A stretch of DNA of 64,000 nt from assembly GCA_019244055.1 (NCBI GenBank), contig JAFATG010000126.1, positions 1 through 64,000 on the forward strand. Reading direction: 5' to 3'. A program made the translations under genes and the position numbers. Every line of letters begins with the position of its first letter. The stretch's first letter is position 1. Source of the DNA: Acidobacteriaceae bacterium. Its GTDB lineage: Bacteria; Acidobacteriota; Terriglobia; Bryobacterales; Bryobacteraceae. This document shows positions 30,375 to 40,857 of this stretch, one piece after another. A model generated the notes under the pieces. The model was not told the origin of the DNA. It saw only the letters and a list, made by a program, of their open reading frames with translations, and ran no database searches.

Positions 30375-32843
30375 TCACTCGGCCCGCAAACTCATCATCG
30401 GATCGATTTGAGAGGCCCGGCGAGCCGGGAAATATGATGCGGTCAAAACTGCGAGAACTAACAATAGTGTGACGGCACAGAAAACCAGCGGATCGGAAGC
30501 CGATACCCCATACAGCAGACTCTGCATTAGCCGGGTCAGAAAGAGCGCGCAGCAGATTCCGATTGCGATGCCCAGTGACATAATCTGAACGCTCTGCATG
30601 AGAACCATGCGCAACACATCATAGGGGCGAGCGCCAAGGGCCAGGCGAACGCCGATGTCTCGAAATTTGGCTCGGACCCAAAGTGACATCACGCCATAAA
30701 GGCCCACGCTCGCCAATATGAGACCGAGTGCTGCAAAGCATCCCAACAAAACCGCCGCCAGCCGTGGTTTCGCAACGTCGTCATTAAAACGCTGGTCCAT
30801 TGTTTGCACGCCGATGATCGGCTGCTGCAAGTCTAGCCGCGCGATCTGCCTACGCAACTCCGGCTCTATGTAGGTGGGACTTATCGCAGTGTGGACCAAT
30901 ATGCCTACATCCTCGTTCATCGTCCCGACTTGTGAATACGGAAAATAGATGACCGACTCGGGGCCGGACACAACTCCGCCGGTCTTTAGATCAGCGACAA
31001 CGCCAATAATCGTGCTCCAAGGATCGCCTCTTTCCAAACGCACTCCTTGACCGAGCGGATCTTGTCCTACAAAATTGCGCCGCACGAAGGTCTCGCTAAC
31101 GATCGCAACGCGGGGTCCGCTACCGTCCTCTTCAGCAAAGCCGCGCCCTTTCAAAAGCGGAACTTGAAGCACGCGAAAATAGCCGGGGCTGATCGCATAC
31201 GATCTGGCTGTCGGCCTGTGGCCTGCGGGTTTTTGCGCTTGGCCCTCAATGGCAAACCCGTTGGTGGCATGGCCCTCGCCGGGAGGTAAGTTGCCCACTG
31301 CAACGCCTTCCACGCCGGGCAGCACGCTCGTATTGTCTAGCAATAGTCTAAGAAAACGGATCTGTGCGCCAGTGTCCGCGTACTTTGCCCCGCTGAGATG
31401 AAGTTGCGTTGCTAACAGATGCTCTGTCCGGAAGCCCAGGTCACGGTATCGCAAATTCCAGAAGCTCTGCAACATAAGTCCGCCGCCACATAACAGCACA
31501 ATGGCGATCGCTACCTGCGCGCCCGCGAGCCCATTGAGAAGCAACTGCCGGTGGGCGCCGAAAAAAACAAACCGGCCCTGCTTCGCAAGACCGTGGGAAA
31601 TCGAAGCACCGGAACTGACCAGAGCAGGCCCAAGTCCAAAGACGATCGCGCTGAGCAGGGCACTCAGCAACGCAAACGAGAGGACCCGCCAATCGAGAGG
31701 AAGTCCTTCGAGCCCTGGGATGCCTTGCGGCACAAGGTGCATGAGGATTCCCTTCGTGCAGTAGGCGAGAAACAGGCCTGCTACGCAGCCGAGCATGGCA
31801 AGCACCACGCTTTCGATCAATAGCTGCTTTATCAAGCGCGCGCGAGAGGCGCCAAGAGACGAACGGATTGCCATCTCCTGCTGCCTTGCTATCGCTCTAC
31901 TGAGCAGCAGGTTCGACAGGTTGGCACAGCTCATGAGAAGGAGGAAGCCTACGGCGCACAGTAGTGCGAAGAGCGATGTCCGCAAACTCCCCACGAACTG
32001 CGTTCGCAAGGAGATCACCCTGACCGTCATTCGTAGCCTTGGCATGAACGAAGGGGGTGCAATGTGTGATTCCAAGCCCTCCATTTCGATACGAGCCTGC
32101 TCGAGCGAAACTCCAGGCTTCAAGCGCGCAATAACGTTGTGGACCACGGTTATTTCCTGGCCGCGCTTCCTTTCCGTATCCTCGTTCTTGGCCAGCGGAG
32201 TGATCAGATCAATCGAGCCGTTGGAAGGGAAGAAAAAGAACGGCGGCAGCACTCCGACGACCGCGTATGTGCGATCGTCGAGCGTGATGGACCGGCCGAG
32301 GACGTTCCTATCGCCTCCGAAGCTTCTTTGCCAGAGACCGTACGAGATGAGCGCAACTTGATCGCTGCCCCTGCGATCTTCCTTTTGCGAGAAGTTCCGG
32401 CCAAGAAGCGGCTCGACCTGCAAAATAGCGAGCAGAGTCGAGGACGCCTTGGCCGTGTGCAGTTGCAAAGGCTCACCGGCGTTGGTCAGCGTGCGCGTCA
32501 TGAGGTTGAACGCGGCCATCGCCGTGAATACCGTATTCCGATCTCGCCACTCCAGAAAGTCCGGCGTGAGTGTCACTTGATCGGTCGAGTTTCCTTTGAG
32601 CGTTTCGCCGATCCATACGAGGCGATCGGCCGCCGGATACGGCAGAGGTTTCAGCAAGACGGCGTCGATCACGCTGAATATTGCAGTGTTTGCGCCCACC
32701 CCAAGGGCCAGCACGGAAATCGCGACGAGAGTGAAACCGAGCGCCTTGCGAAGTTGGCGCAACGCGTATTTCCCATCCTGCAAGACGCCCTCAACCGCTG
32801 GAAGCCCGCAACGTTCGTATGCCACTTGCTTCATTCGCGTCAC
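30375..32843 (-). CDS. ABC transporter permease, ADOP/MacB-FtsX type
   Basis: DGKYALRQLRKALGFTLVAISVLALGVGANTAIFSVIDAVLLKPLPYP...ends SYFPARRASQIDPMMSLRAE. Confidence 0.92.
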   Translation of the reverse strand: MTRMKQVAYERCGLPAVEGVLQDGKYALRQLRKALGFTLVAISVLALGVGANTAIFSVIDAVLLKPLPYPAADRLVWIGETLKGNSTDQVTLTPDFLEWRDRNTVFTAMAAFNLMTRTLTNAGEPLQLHTAKASSTLLAILQVEPLLGRNFSQKEDRRGSDQVALISYGLWQRSFGGDRNVLGRSITLDDRTYAVVGVLPPFFFFPSNGSIDLITPLAKNEDTERKRGQEITVVHNVIARLKPGVSLEQARIEMEGLESHIAPPSFMPRLRMTVRVISLRTQFVGSLRTSLFALLCAVGFLLLMSCANLSNLLLSRAIARQQEMAIRSSLGASRARLIKQLLIESVVLAMLGCVAGLFLAYCTKGILMHLVPQGIPGLEGLPLDWRVLSFALLSALLSAIVFGLGPALVSSGASISHGLAKQGRFVFFGAHRQLLLNGLAGAQVAIAIVLLCGGGLMLQSFWNLRYRDLGFRTEHLLATQLHLSGAKYADTGAQIRFLRLLLDNTSVLPGVEGVAVGNLPPGEGHATNGFAIEGQAQKPAGHRPTARSYAISPGYFRVLQVPLLKGRGFAEEDGSGPRVAIVSETFVRRNFVGQDPLGQGVRLERGDPWSTIIGVVADLKTGGVVSGPESVIYFPYSQVGTMNEDVGILVHTAISPTYIEPELRRQIARLDLQQPIIGVQTMDQRFNDDVAKPRLAAVLLGCFAALGLILASVGLYGVMSLWVRAKFRDIGVRLALGARPYDVLRMVLMQSVQIMSLGIAIGICCALFLTRLMQSLLYGVSASDPLVFCAVTLLLVLAVLTASYFPARRASQIDPMMSLRAE

Positions 32844-32921
32844 CTCGCGACCTGTTCTGCCGCAAGTTTAGCCTAACGCGATGCTGCTACCGGGCGTGGC
32901 CGGTGAGATTCAACGCGCCCT

Positions 32922-35459
32922 TCAGCGCGTATACACTGCCGTAGCAGCCGACTCGGGTTCTGCAATTGCTGGAGCGTCGCTGATGCGCATGCGGTAGAAC
33001 GAGCGCCACACAAAAATCAGCGCTAGTACGAAAAATATAGCAGCGAGGATATGGCTCAAGCCGGTTCCATTTGTGGCGGAGAGAGAAACCGCAAGTTCTA
33101 CTGCCAGCAATCCGAATAGCGTCGTGAACTTGATGATCGGGTTCAAGGCAACCGACGAAGTATCTTTGAACGGATCGCCTACCGTGTCGCCCACAACTGT
33201 AGCCGCATGCAGGTCGGTTCCCTTCTCCTTCAGTTCAGTCTCCACAATCTTCTTTGCGTTGTCCCATGCGCCGCCCGCGTTTGCCATGAAGATGGCCTGA
33301 TAGAGGCCGAACAGCGCAATTGAGATCAGGTAGCCAATGAAAAAGTAGGGTTCAACGAAGGCGCAAGCCAGCGTGATGAAAAACACCATCAGAAAGATGT
33401 TGAACATGCCGCGCTGCGCATACCGTGTGCAGATCTCGACCACTTTCTTGCTGTCAGCCACCGAAGCTTTCGTCACGCCCTCCAGCTTGATATTCGCTTT
33501 GATGAATTCGACCGCGCGATAAGCGCCCGTCGTGACGGCCTGCGTGGAGGCGCCGGTAAACCAATAAATCACCGACCCGCCCGCGACCAGACCAAGCAGG
33601 AACGGCGGATGCAATATGGAAAGATTCGATATCAGATCGGGACGCAGACCGTTCGTCAAAGCCACGATGATCGAAAAGATCATGGTTGTAGCGCCCACCA
33701 CCGCAGTGCCAATCAGCACCGGCTTCGCCGTGGCTTTAAAGGTGTTGCCTGCGCCGTCATTTTCCTCCAGGTTCTCTTTGGCGCGCTCGAAATCTACATC
33801 GAAGCCGTACGCGCTCTTCAGATCATTCTCAATCCCTGGAATCTGCTCGATCGTCGACAGTTCGTAGACCGATTGCGCATTGTCCGTCACTGGGCCGTAC
33901 GAATCCACCGCGATCGTTACCGGGCCCATGCCGAGGAAGCCGAACGCCACTAGGCCAAACGCGAAGACCGACGGCGCGGCCATCAGATTGTCTAAGCCCA
34001 TAGTACTAACGAAATAGCCGATCGACATCAGAGCGAGTATGCACAGTCCAAGCCAGAATCCGCTCATGTTGCCGGCAACGAATCCGGAAAGGATATTGAG
34101 CGAAGCGCCGCCTTCACGCGAAGACGAAACCACTTCGCGCACGTGACGCGATTCCATCGACGTAAACACTTTCACTAGTTCGGGAATCACCGCGCCCGCT
34201 AACGTGCCGCAGGTGATGACGCTCGAAAGCTTCCACCACAGCGAAGTATCGCCGAGCAGATTGGGAATCATCAGGTACGAAACTACATACGTCAGAGCGA
34301 TCGAGAGCAGCGAAGTGATCCAAACGAGCGAAGTCAGCGGCGCCTCGAAGTTCATCTTTACGACGTTGCCGTATTTGCTCCTGGCGACCGCGGCATTGAT
34401 GAAATACGCGAGAGCCGAAGAAACAACCATCATCAGGCGCATCGCGAAAATCCAGACCAGCAGTTGACTCTGGACTAGGGTGCTGTTGACCGCCAGAACA
34501 ATAAAGGAGATCAAAGCCACGCCGGTAACGCCATAAGTTTCAAAACCGTCCGCGCTCGGTCCCACGGAATCGCCCGCATTGTCCCCGGTGCAGTCTGCGA
34601 TCACGCCCGGATTGCGCGCGTCGTCCTCTTTGATACGGAAGACAATCTTCATGAGGTCCGCTCCGATATCCGCGATCTTGGTGAAGATGCCGCCTGCGAC
34701 GCGCAGCGCCGCCGCTCCGAGCGATTCGCCAATCGCGAAGCCGATAAAACAGGGCCCCGAATAATCTTGCGGAACGAAGAGCAAGATGATCAGCATGATG
34801 GCAAGCTCCACGCTGACCAGCAGCATCCCGATGCTGATACCAGCTTTCAAGGGGATGTCATAACACGGGAAAGGCTTGCCGCGCAGGCTGGCGAATGCGG
34901 TCCGCGAATTCGCGAATGTGTTGACGCGAATGCCGAACCATGCGACGCCCGTGCTTCCGCAGATGCCCACGATACTGAAGAGCAGAATGATGAATACTTT
35001 CAGCGCCGCGAAGTGCTCCAGATATCCGAAGTAGAAGATGATGATTACTCCGATAAAAATCTCCAGCACAACCAGGAACTTGATCTGCGTAACCAGATAA
35101 GTTTTGCAAGTCTCGTAAATCAGCTCCGAAATCTCCAGCATCGATTTGTGAACAGGGAGAGCTTTGAGCTGCCGGTACGCCATAATCCCGAACAGCAAAC
35201 CCAGGGCGACAATAATAAAGCCCCAGATCAGGAAGGAACGCCCGTCCACTACACCGCCGAAAAATTTTGAGAGGGACAGATCCGGGAGCACAAGATTCGC
35301 TTCGCCGCCCGTCTTGGAAGTGTCCTGTGCGTGCGCTGTCGACGGATTCAGCAGGAATAGCGCCATGGCACTCACCAGTGCCGCGAAGACTGCGCGGGAA
35401 CGGCTCGAAACTTGTTTCATATTCAGCCATGCGAACAGGGCATTAACGCCAGACATCAT
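32922..35459 (-). CDS. hppA: Membrane-bound ion-translocating inorganic pyrophosphatase
   Basis: IADIGADLMKIVFRIKEDDARNPGVIADCTGDNAGDSVGPSADGFETYG; GDTVGDPFKDTSSVALNPIIK. Confidence 0.95.
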   Translation of the reverse strand: MMSGVNALFAWLNMKQVSSRSRAVFAALVSAMALFLLNPSTAHAQDTSKTGGEANLVLPDLSLSKFFGGVVDGRSFLIWGFIIVALGLLFGIMAYRQLKALPVHKSMLEISELIYETCKTYLVTQIKFLVVLEIFIGVIIIFYFGYLEHFAALKVFIILLFSIVGICGSTGVAWFGIRVNTFANSRTAFASLRGKPFPCYDIPLKAGISIGMLLVSVELAIMLIILLFVPQDYSGPCFIGFAIGESLGAAALRVAGGIFTKIADIGADLMKIVFRIKEDDARNPGVIADCTGDNAGDSVGPSADGFETYGVTGVALISFIVLAVNSTLVQSQLLVWIFAMRLMMVVSSALAYFINAAVARSKYGNVVKMNFEAPLTSLVWITSLLSIALTYVVSYLMIPNLLGDTSLWWKLSSVITCGTLAGAVIPELVKVFTSMESRHVREVVSSSREGGASLNILSGFVAGNMSGFWLGLCILALMSIGYFVSTMGLDNLMAAPSVFAFGLVAFGFLGMGPVTIAVDSYGPVTDNAQSVYELSTIEQIPGIENDLKSAYGFDVDFERAKENLEENDGAGNTFKATAKPVLIGTAVVGATTMIFSIIVALTNGLRPDLISNLSILHPPFLLGLVAGGSVIYWFTGASTQAVTTGAYRAVEFIKANIKLEGVTKASVADSKKVVEICTRYAQRGMFNIFLMVFFITLACAFVEPYFFIGYLISIALFGLYQAIFMANAGGAWDNAKKIVETELKEKGTDLHAATVVGDTVGDPFKDTSSVALNPIIKFTTLFGLLAVELAVSLSATNGTGLSHILAAIFFVLALIFVWRSFYRMRISDAPAIAEPESAATAVYTR

Positions 35460-35648
35460 TACTTACTCCTCGGTTCTGTATCTCAATGCGGGAATGACTA
35501 CGATTCGTGCAGGATTCCTGCGAATGCGGAACCCGATACAAATTGGACTTTAGGATATGGTACCGCGTACAAACATTCTTAGCCTACGAAGGCACGCCGG
35601 GCGCGGTCACTAGGTCAAAGCGGACCAGCACTCCGTGCCCTGTTCTAG

Positions 35649-35722
35649 TAGGGACGGGCAGATTCGAACTGCCGACCTGCCGCTTAGGAGGCGGCCGCTC
35701 TATCCATCTGAGCTACGTCCCC
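35649..35722 (-). tRNA. tRNA-Arg(CCT), CCA not encoded
   Basis: Minus strand ggggacgtagctcagatggatagagcggccgcctcctaagcggcaggtcggcagttcgaatctgcccgtcccta; loop CTCCTAA. Confidence 0.95.
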
Positions 35723-35760
35723 GGACTCTCCCTTTTATTCTCTTGTATTCTGTTTGCAGT

Positions 35761-36999
35761 CTACCAGCGGCGCACGCCTTTTTGGCCAATATCGGTTCGA
35801 TAGTGCATGCCCTCGAAATGGATGTTTTGAACCGCATCGTAGGCATGCGCTATGGCCGAAGGCAGTGTGTCACCCGCCGCTGTAACGCCCAGAACCCGGC
35901 CGCCGCTCGTAACCAGCCGCCCATCCACCCGCTTCGTGCCGGCCTGGAAGATCGTCGCTCCGGCCGCCTCCGCCTCTTCAATTCCTGTAATCGGATCCCC
36001 GGCTCGCGGAGTGTCGGGATAGCCAGCCGCCGCCAGTACAACACACACCGAACACGTTCCCCAGGCCCGCGCCGTTACTCCACCAACGCCCGAAACCATC
36101 ATGCCGAGAAACTCCGCAAAATCCCCACGAAAGCTGTGCATGAGCGCTTGCGTCTCGGGATCGCCCAACCGCACATTGAACTCCAGCACCTTGGGACCGT
36201 CCGCTGTCAGCATGAGACCGGCGTAAAGAAAACCCGTGAACGGTGTTCCCGATTCCCGCATCCCTACAATCGCCGGAATCATTATGCGGTCCATGATCTG
36301 GCCCGTCTGCTCTGAACTGAGAATGCGCGAATCCACGTAGGCGCCCATACCGCCAGTATTCGGGCCTTGGTCATTATTAAAGATGCGTTTGTGGTCCTGG
36401 GTCGGGGCGAGCGGCAGGATCGTCTGGCCGTTACTGATCCCGATGAAGCTGACCTCTTCGCCTTCGAGAAACTCCTCGATCACCAGATCGGGTCCGAGCC
36501 GTTGAATAGCCTCCGCTGCTTCCGCATGATCTTGCGCGATGATGACTCCTTTACCGGCTGCGAGGCCATCCGCTTTGATCACAACAGGAAAGTTAAAGTA
36601 CTTTAGAATAAGAAGTGCTTCGTCATACGAATCGACGTTGATCGCCCGCGCGGTAGGGATACCCGTTCTCTCGAGAAAACGCTTGGCGAATACCTTGGAG
36701 CCTTCGAGTTTGGCGGCCTCTCGGGTAGGCCCGATAATCTTAAGGCGTTGCTGGTGAAAGTGATCGACGATCCCGGCGACTAGCAGCGCTTCCGGGCCGA
36801 CGATCGTCACATCGACGCCGTAAGACTCCGCAATCGCCGCGTACCCGGTGACGTCCTTCGGAGCAGGCACGCAGGTCGCGATTTGGGCAATTCCCGGATT
36901 GCCCGGGCTAGCAATCAGAGCCTTGACGGACGGAGATTTCGAGAGCCGCCACGCGAGGGCGTGCTCGCGGCCGCCGCCGCCGACAATCAGGATCTTCAC
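35761..36999 (-). CDS. purD: Phosphoribosylamine--glycine ligase
   Basis: MKILIVGGGGREHALAWRL; VIKADGLAAGKGVIIA; NVRLGDPETQ. Confidence 0.97.
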   Translation of the reverse strand: MKILIVGGGGREHALAWRLSKSPSVKALIASPGNPGIAQIATCVPAPKDVTGYAAIAESYGVDVTIVGPEALLVAGIVDHFHQQRLKIIGPTREAAKLEGSKVFAKRFLERTGIPTARAINVDSYDEALLILKYFNFPVVIKADGLAAGKGVIIAQDHAEAAEAIQRLGPDLVIEEFLEGEEVSFIGISNGQTILPLAPTQDHKRIFNNDQGPNTGGMGAYVDSRILSSEQTGQIMDRIMIPAIVGMRESGTPFTGFLYAGLMLTADGPKVLEFNVRLGDPETQALMHSFRGDFAEFLGMMVSGVGGVTARAWGTCSVCVVLAAAGYPDTPRAGDPITGIEEAEAAGATIFQAGTKRVDGRLVTSGGRVLGVTAAGDTLPSAIAHAYDAVQNIHFEGMHYRTDIGQKGVRRW

Positions 37000-37055
37000 G
37001 AGCGGGTTTCCCTCGTTAGAATATCTGATAAGCTCCCTGCTTCCCCTTATCTCCC

Positions 37056-38939
37056 ATGCAGAAAAAGTATGACGTAGTGGTGGTCGGTGCCGGGCACGCC
37101 GGCTGCGAGGCGGCTCGCGCCTGTGCGCGTCTGGGCCTTCCGACCGCCATGGTCACGATGAACATTGACCTGATTGCCCAAATGTCCTGCAATCCCGCAA
37201 TCGGCGGGATCGCGAAGGGCCACTTGGTCCGTGAGATCGACGCGCTCGGAGGAGTGATGGGGCAGCTCACTGACGCGGTGGGTATTCAGTTCCGCCTTCT
37301 GAATACCAGCCGGGGACCGGCAGTCTGGTCGCCACGGGCACAGTGCGACAAGAAGCAGTACCGGATTCGCATGCGCGAGTGGCTCGAACAGGAGCCGAAT
37401 CTCAGAATCCTGCAGGCGGAAGTGGGCGAACTGCTATTTGGGCCCAGCGATGAATCCTCTGAACACCGACGAATCGCCGGAGTACGGCTGAAGGACGGGC
37501 GCGATCTGCTCACCCGAGCGGTCGTCGTCACGACCGGCACATTTCTTAACGGTTTAGCGCACGTCGGCGAGCAGAAGTATGCCTGCGGTCGGAACGGCGA
37601 AGCGCCTTCTAATACGCTTGGCGGCCAATTACGAACGCTTGGTTTGCAGTGGACGCGCCTGAAAACCGGAACGCCGCCTCGCCTTGACGGTCGAACCATT
37701 GATTGGTCGAAATTCGAGTTGCAGCCCGGTGACCCCGTCCCGACGCCCTTTTCATTCTTGACCGAACGAATCGATCGTGAGCAGATCTGTTGCCATCTGG
37801 GCTACACAACCGACGAGACGCACCGGATTCTGAGCGAAAGCATCGCGCGATCGCCGCTCTATAGCGGCCAAATTGAAGGTGTCGGACCACGTTACTGCCC
37901 TTCTATCGAAGACAAGATCGTCAAATTTCCCGATAAGCGCCGGCACCAGATTTTTCTGGAGCCGGAAGGCCTGGATACGCACGAAATCTACATGAACGGT
38001 ATGTCTACCAGCATGCCGATCGACGTCCAGACCGCAATGGTGGCGTCCATTGCGGGATTGGAGACCGCTGAGATGATCCGGCCCGGCTACGCCATTGAAT
38101 ATGATGCCGTCGATCCACGCGAATTGACGCACTCACTGGAAGCGAAGGCCATCGAAGGGCTCTTTCTAGCGGGGCAGATCAATGGAACCTCCGGGTATGA
38201 GGAGGCAGGCTGCCAGGGCCTCATCGCCGGGCTGAATGCAGCCGCGAAGGTGAGAGGCGAACGTTGCTTTAGCATCGGGCGCAGCGGCGGATATACAGGG
38301 ATTCTGATCGACGACCTGGTGAGTAAAGGAGCGGACGAGCCGTACCGGATGTTTACCTCGCGAGCAGAGTTCCGCCTGCATTTGCGCATCGATAATGCCG
38401 ACGAGCGATTAACCCCGCTTGGGAGGCGAGTCGGCCTCGTCAGCGAAGAGCGTTGGGCGAAATTTGCCCGGAAACAGGACCAGAAGGGACGAATTCTGGC
38501 CCTGCTGGATACGACAAGAGCGAGCGCCGTGCCCGAGCTGCTTGGGTTGGATGCGGCCAGCGACAACCCAACGTTAGCCGTCTGGCTGCGGCGGCCGGAA
38601 GCCAGTATCTCCCGGCTAGAGAGCTGGGTCGAGGGCCGGTTGGGACAGCCGCTCGCGCATGGCGTTCTCACAACGATCGAAACGGAATTGAAATATGCCG
38701 GCTACATTGCCCAGCAAGAGCGTCAAATTCAGGAGTTGGCCGATGCTGAGGGCCGGCGAATCCCTGCAGACTTCGCGTATCAAGGCATTCCTGGGCTTTC
38801 GCTCGAGGTCCAGCAGAAACTGAGCCGGGTTCGACCCGCCACCTTGGGCCAAGCAGGGCGCATTCCCGGCGTTACACCAGCCGCCGTCGCGGTTTTGGAT
38901 GTGTATTTGAGTCTGGGAGCCCGAGCCAGTCTGGTCTAA
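37056..38939 (+). CDS. mnmG: tRNA uridine-5-carboxymethylaminomethyl(34) synthesis enzyme MnmG (GidA)
   Basis: [67 protein letters not shown]. Confidence 0.98.
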   Translation: MQKKYDVVVVGAGHAGCEAARACARLGLPTAMVTMNIDLIAQMSCNPAIGGIAKGHLVREIDALGGVMGQLTDAVGIQFRLLNTSRGPAVWSPRAQCDKKQYRIRMREWLEQEPNLRILQAEVGELLFGPSDESSEHRRIAGVRLKDGRDLLTRAVVVTTGTFLNGLAHVGEQKYACGRNGEAPSNTLGGQLRTLGLQWTRLKTGTPPRLDGRTIDWSKFELQPGDPVPTPFSFLTERIDREQICCHLGYTTDETHRILSESIARSPLYSGQIEGVGPRYCPSIEDKIVKFPDKRRHQIFLEPEGLDTHEIYMNGMSTSMPIDVQTAMVASIAGLETAEMIRPGYAIEYDAVDPRELTHSLEAKAIEGLFLAGQINGTSGYEEAGCQGLIAGLNAAAKVRGERCFSIGRSGGYTGILIDDLVSKGADEPYRMFTSRAEFRLHLRIDNADERLTPLGRRVGLVSEERWAKFARKQDQKGRILALLDTTRASAVPELLGLDAASDNPTLAVWLRRPEASISRLESWVEGRLGQPLAHGVLTTIETELKYAGYIAQQERQIQELADAEGRRIPADFAYQGIPGLSLEVQQKLSRVRPATLGQAGRIPGVTPAAVAVLDVYLSLGARASLV

Positions 38940-38943
38940 AACA

Positions 38944-38959
38944 GGTTTCACGTGGAACA
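38944..38959. promoter_or_regulatory. parS-like site 1
   Basis: GGTTTCACGTGGAACA; 14/16 to the parS consensus TGTTTCACGTGAAACA. Confidence 0.85.
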
Positions 38960-38984
38960 TTGCGCTTTCAAAACTAAATGAAAA

Positions 38985-39000
38985 TGTTCCACGTGAAACG
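38985..39000. promoter_or_regulatory. parS-like site 2
   Basis: TGTTCCACGTGAAACG; 14/16 to consensus; inverted relative to site 1 (15/16 as reverse complements). Confidence 0.85.
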
Positions 39001-39020
39001 TGTTAGGATGAACCTCAATA

Positions 39021-39818
39021 TTGGCCCACATAATTGCGGTAGCTAATCAGAAGGGCGGGGTAGGCAAGACCACCACTGCCATTAATCTTGCGGCGGGATT
39101 GGCGGCCTCGGAACTCCGAGTGCTCCTGATTGACTCCGATCCCCAGGGAAATTCGACCAGCGGTGTCGGAATCGAGAAAACCGCCGACCGGAAGACGCTC
39201 TACGACATTCTGCTCCGGCAAGCGCACTTGGAAGAAGCCATCGCTCAAACAGAGTTCGAAGGGCTCTCCGTCGTGCCAGCCGATCAAAATCTCATCGCTA
39301 CAAATCTGGATCTAGTGGATGCCGACCGGCGCGAGGACCGCCTTCGCTCCGCCCTCGAACCCATCAAAAACCACTTTGACTACATTTTGATCGATTGTCC
39401 GCCTGCCCTCGACCTCCTGACGTTGAACGCCCTTGTCGCGGCGGACTCGGTTCTGGTCCCCATCCAATGCGAGTTCTTCGCTCTGGAGGGGATTTCGCAG
39501 CTCGTGGACACGATCGACCGCGTTAAAGCTGCCTTCAATCCCCGCTTACGAGTGGAAGGCGTTCTGCTGACCATGTATGACGACCGGATGAACCTCACGC
39601 GTCAGGTCGAATCGGATCTGCGCGAGTTCTTCGGCAGCGAAGTCTTCAAAACCGTGATCCCCCGCAGTGTTCGTTTGGCAGAGGCGCCTAGTTTCGGAAA
39701 AACCATCCTGGCCTACGACCCGCGATCCCGCGGTGCCGAGGCGTATATCCAGCTCGCAAAGGAGATCCTGAGCCATGAGCAAAGAGCCCGATCGGAAGCC
39801 GCGAAAAGCGCTCGGTAG
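39021..39818 (+). CDS. parA: ParA/Soj chromosome-partitioning ATPase (TTG start)
   Basis: AHIIAVANQKGGVGKTTTAINLAAGLA deviant Walker A; ILIDCPPALDLLTLNALVAADSVLVPIQ. Confidence 0.97.
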   Translation: MAHIIAVANQKGGVGKTTTAINLAAGLAASELRVLLIDSDPQGNSTSGVGIEKTADRKTLYDILLRQAHLEEAIAQTEFEGLSVVPADQNLIATNLDLVDADRREDRLRSALEPIKNHFDYILIDCPPALDLLTLNALVAADSVLVPIQCEFFALEGISQLVDTIDRVKAAFNPRLRVEGVLLTMYDDRMNLTRQVESDLREFFGSEVFKTVIPRSVRLAEAPSFGKTILAYDPRSRGAEAYIQLAKEILSHEQRARSEAAKSAR

Positions 39819-40731
39819 AGGTATCCACACCCTCCTTCCGCACCGCCCCCCGCCTGCCGACCACGCCCTCTCGGTAGTCCCTATGCCGAGCCCGGCTGAA
39901 AAACCCGCCGTGCCGGAGCATTTCGAAGAGTTCCAGAGCATTGCGCTCGATCAGATCGAGCCGGGCGAGCAGCAGCCACGAACCCATTTCGACGACGCCA
40001 AGCTGGAGGAATTAGCGCAATCGATCCGCGCCAATGGCGTGATTCAACCTATCACCGTCATCAAATCTGACACGGGCAAGTACCGCATTGTGGCGGGAGA
40101 GCGGCGCTGGCGGGCCGCGCAACTAGCTGGGTTGAAAGAGATTCCCGCGCTGGTGCGAGCCGTCGATCCCCGGCATTTCCTCGAGTTAGCCTTGGTCGAA
40201 AATCTACAGCGCGAAGACCTGAACGCAATCGAAATCGCCGAGGCATTCTATACCCTCGCAACGGAACTACAGCTGAGCCACGACGAGATCGCGCGGCGCA
40301 CCGGAAAAGACCGCTCTACGGTTACGAATTTTATTCGCCTTCTGCGCTTGGCGGCGCCAGTAAAGGAGATGCTCCTCTCAGGCGCAATCAGCATGGGCCA
40401 CGCTCGCGCTGTCGTAAATCTACTAGGGGACGATCAGGTACATATTTGCCAACAGATTACTCGGAATCAGCTCTCGGTGCGGCAAACGGAAAAGCTCGCC
40501 AATGACCTCGTCGAACAGAAGGCAGCAGGAACGTGGCAGGAAGCGAAATCAGCGTCAGCTAATCCAAAGCCACTAGATCCGAACATCCGCGCAGCATTGG
40601 ATGAGATGGCGATGGCGCTCGGAACCAAAGTTCGTTTGGTACCAAAATCCAAGGCAGCGGGACGTCTGGAGATCGAATACTACTCGCAAGACGACCTGGA
40701 CCGCATCTACTCGGTCATCGTCAAGCAGTGA
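39775..40731 (+). CDS. parB: ParB/Spo0J-type DNA-binding CTPase
   Basis: KALGRGIHTLLP; GEQQPRTHFDD; YRIVAGERRWRAAQLAGL; LVENLQREDLNAIEIAEAF. Confidence 0.97.
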   Translation: MSKEPDRKPRKALGRGIHTLLPHRPPPADHALSVVPMPSPAEKPAVPEHFEEFQSIALDQIEPGEQQPRTHFDDAKLEELAQSIRANGVIQPITVIKSDTGKYRIVAGERRWRAAQLAGLKEIPALVRAVDPRHFLELALVENLQREDLNAIEIAEAFYTLATELQLSHDEIARRTGKDRSTVTNFIRLLRLAAPVKEMLLSGAISMGHARAVVNLLGDDQVHICQQITRNQLSVRQTEKLANDLVEQKAAGTWQEAKSASANPKPLDPNIRAALDEMAMALGTKVRLVPKSKAAGRLEIEYYSQDDLDRIYSVIVKQ

Positions 40732-40751
40732 TACCCTGGGATGGCGACTCT

Positions 40752-40828
40752 GCCGGTGTAGCTCAGGTGGTTAGAGCGACGGTCTCATAATCCGTAGGTC
40801 GCAGGTTCAACTCCTGCCGCCGGCACCA
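40752..40828 (+). tRNA. tRNA-Met(CAT), CCA encoded
   Basis: gccggtgtagctcaggtggttagagcgacggtctcataatccgtaggtcgcaggttcaactcctgccgccggcacca; loop CTCATAA. Confidence 0.93.
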
Positions 40829-40857
40829 AAATCTCCCTCTGCCTCGGTTTCCAGCCC

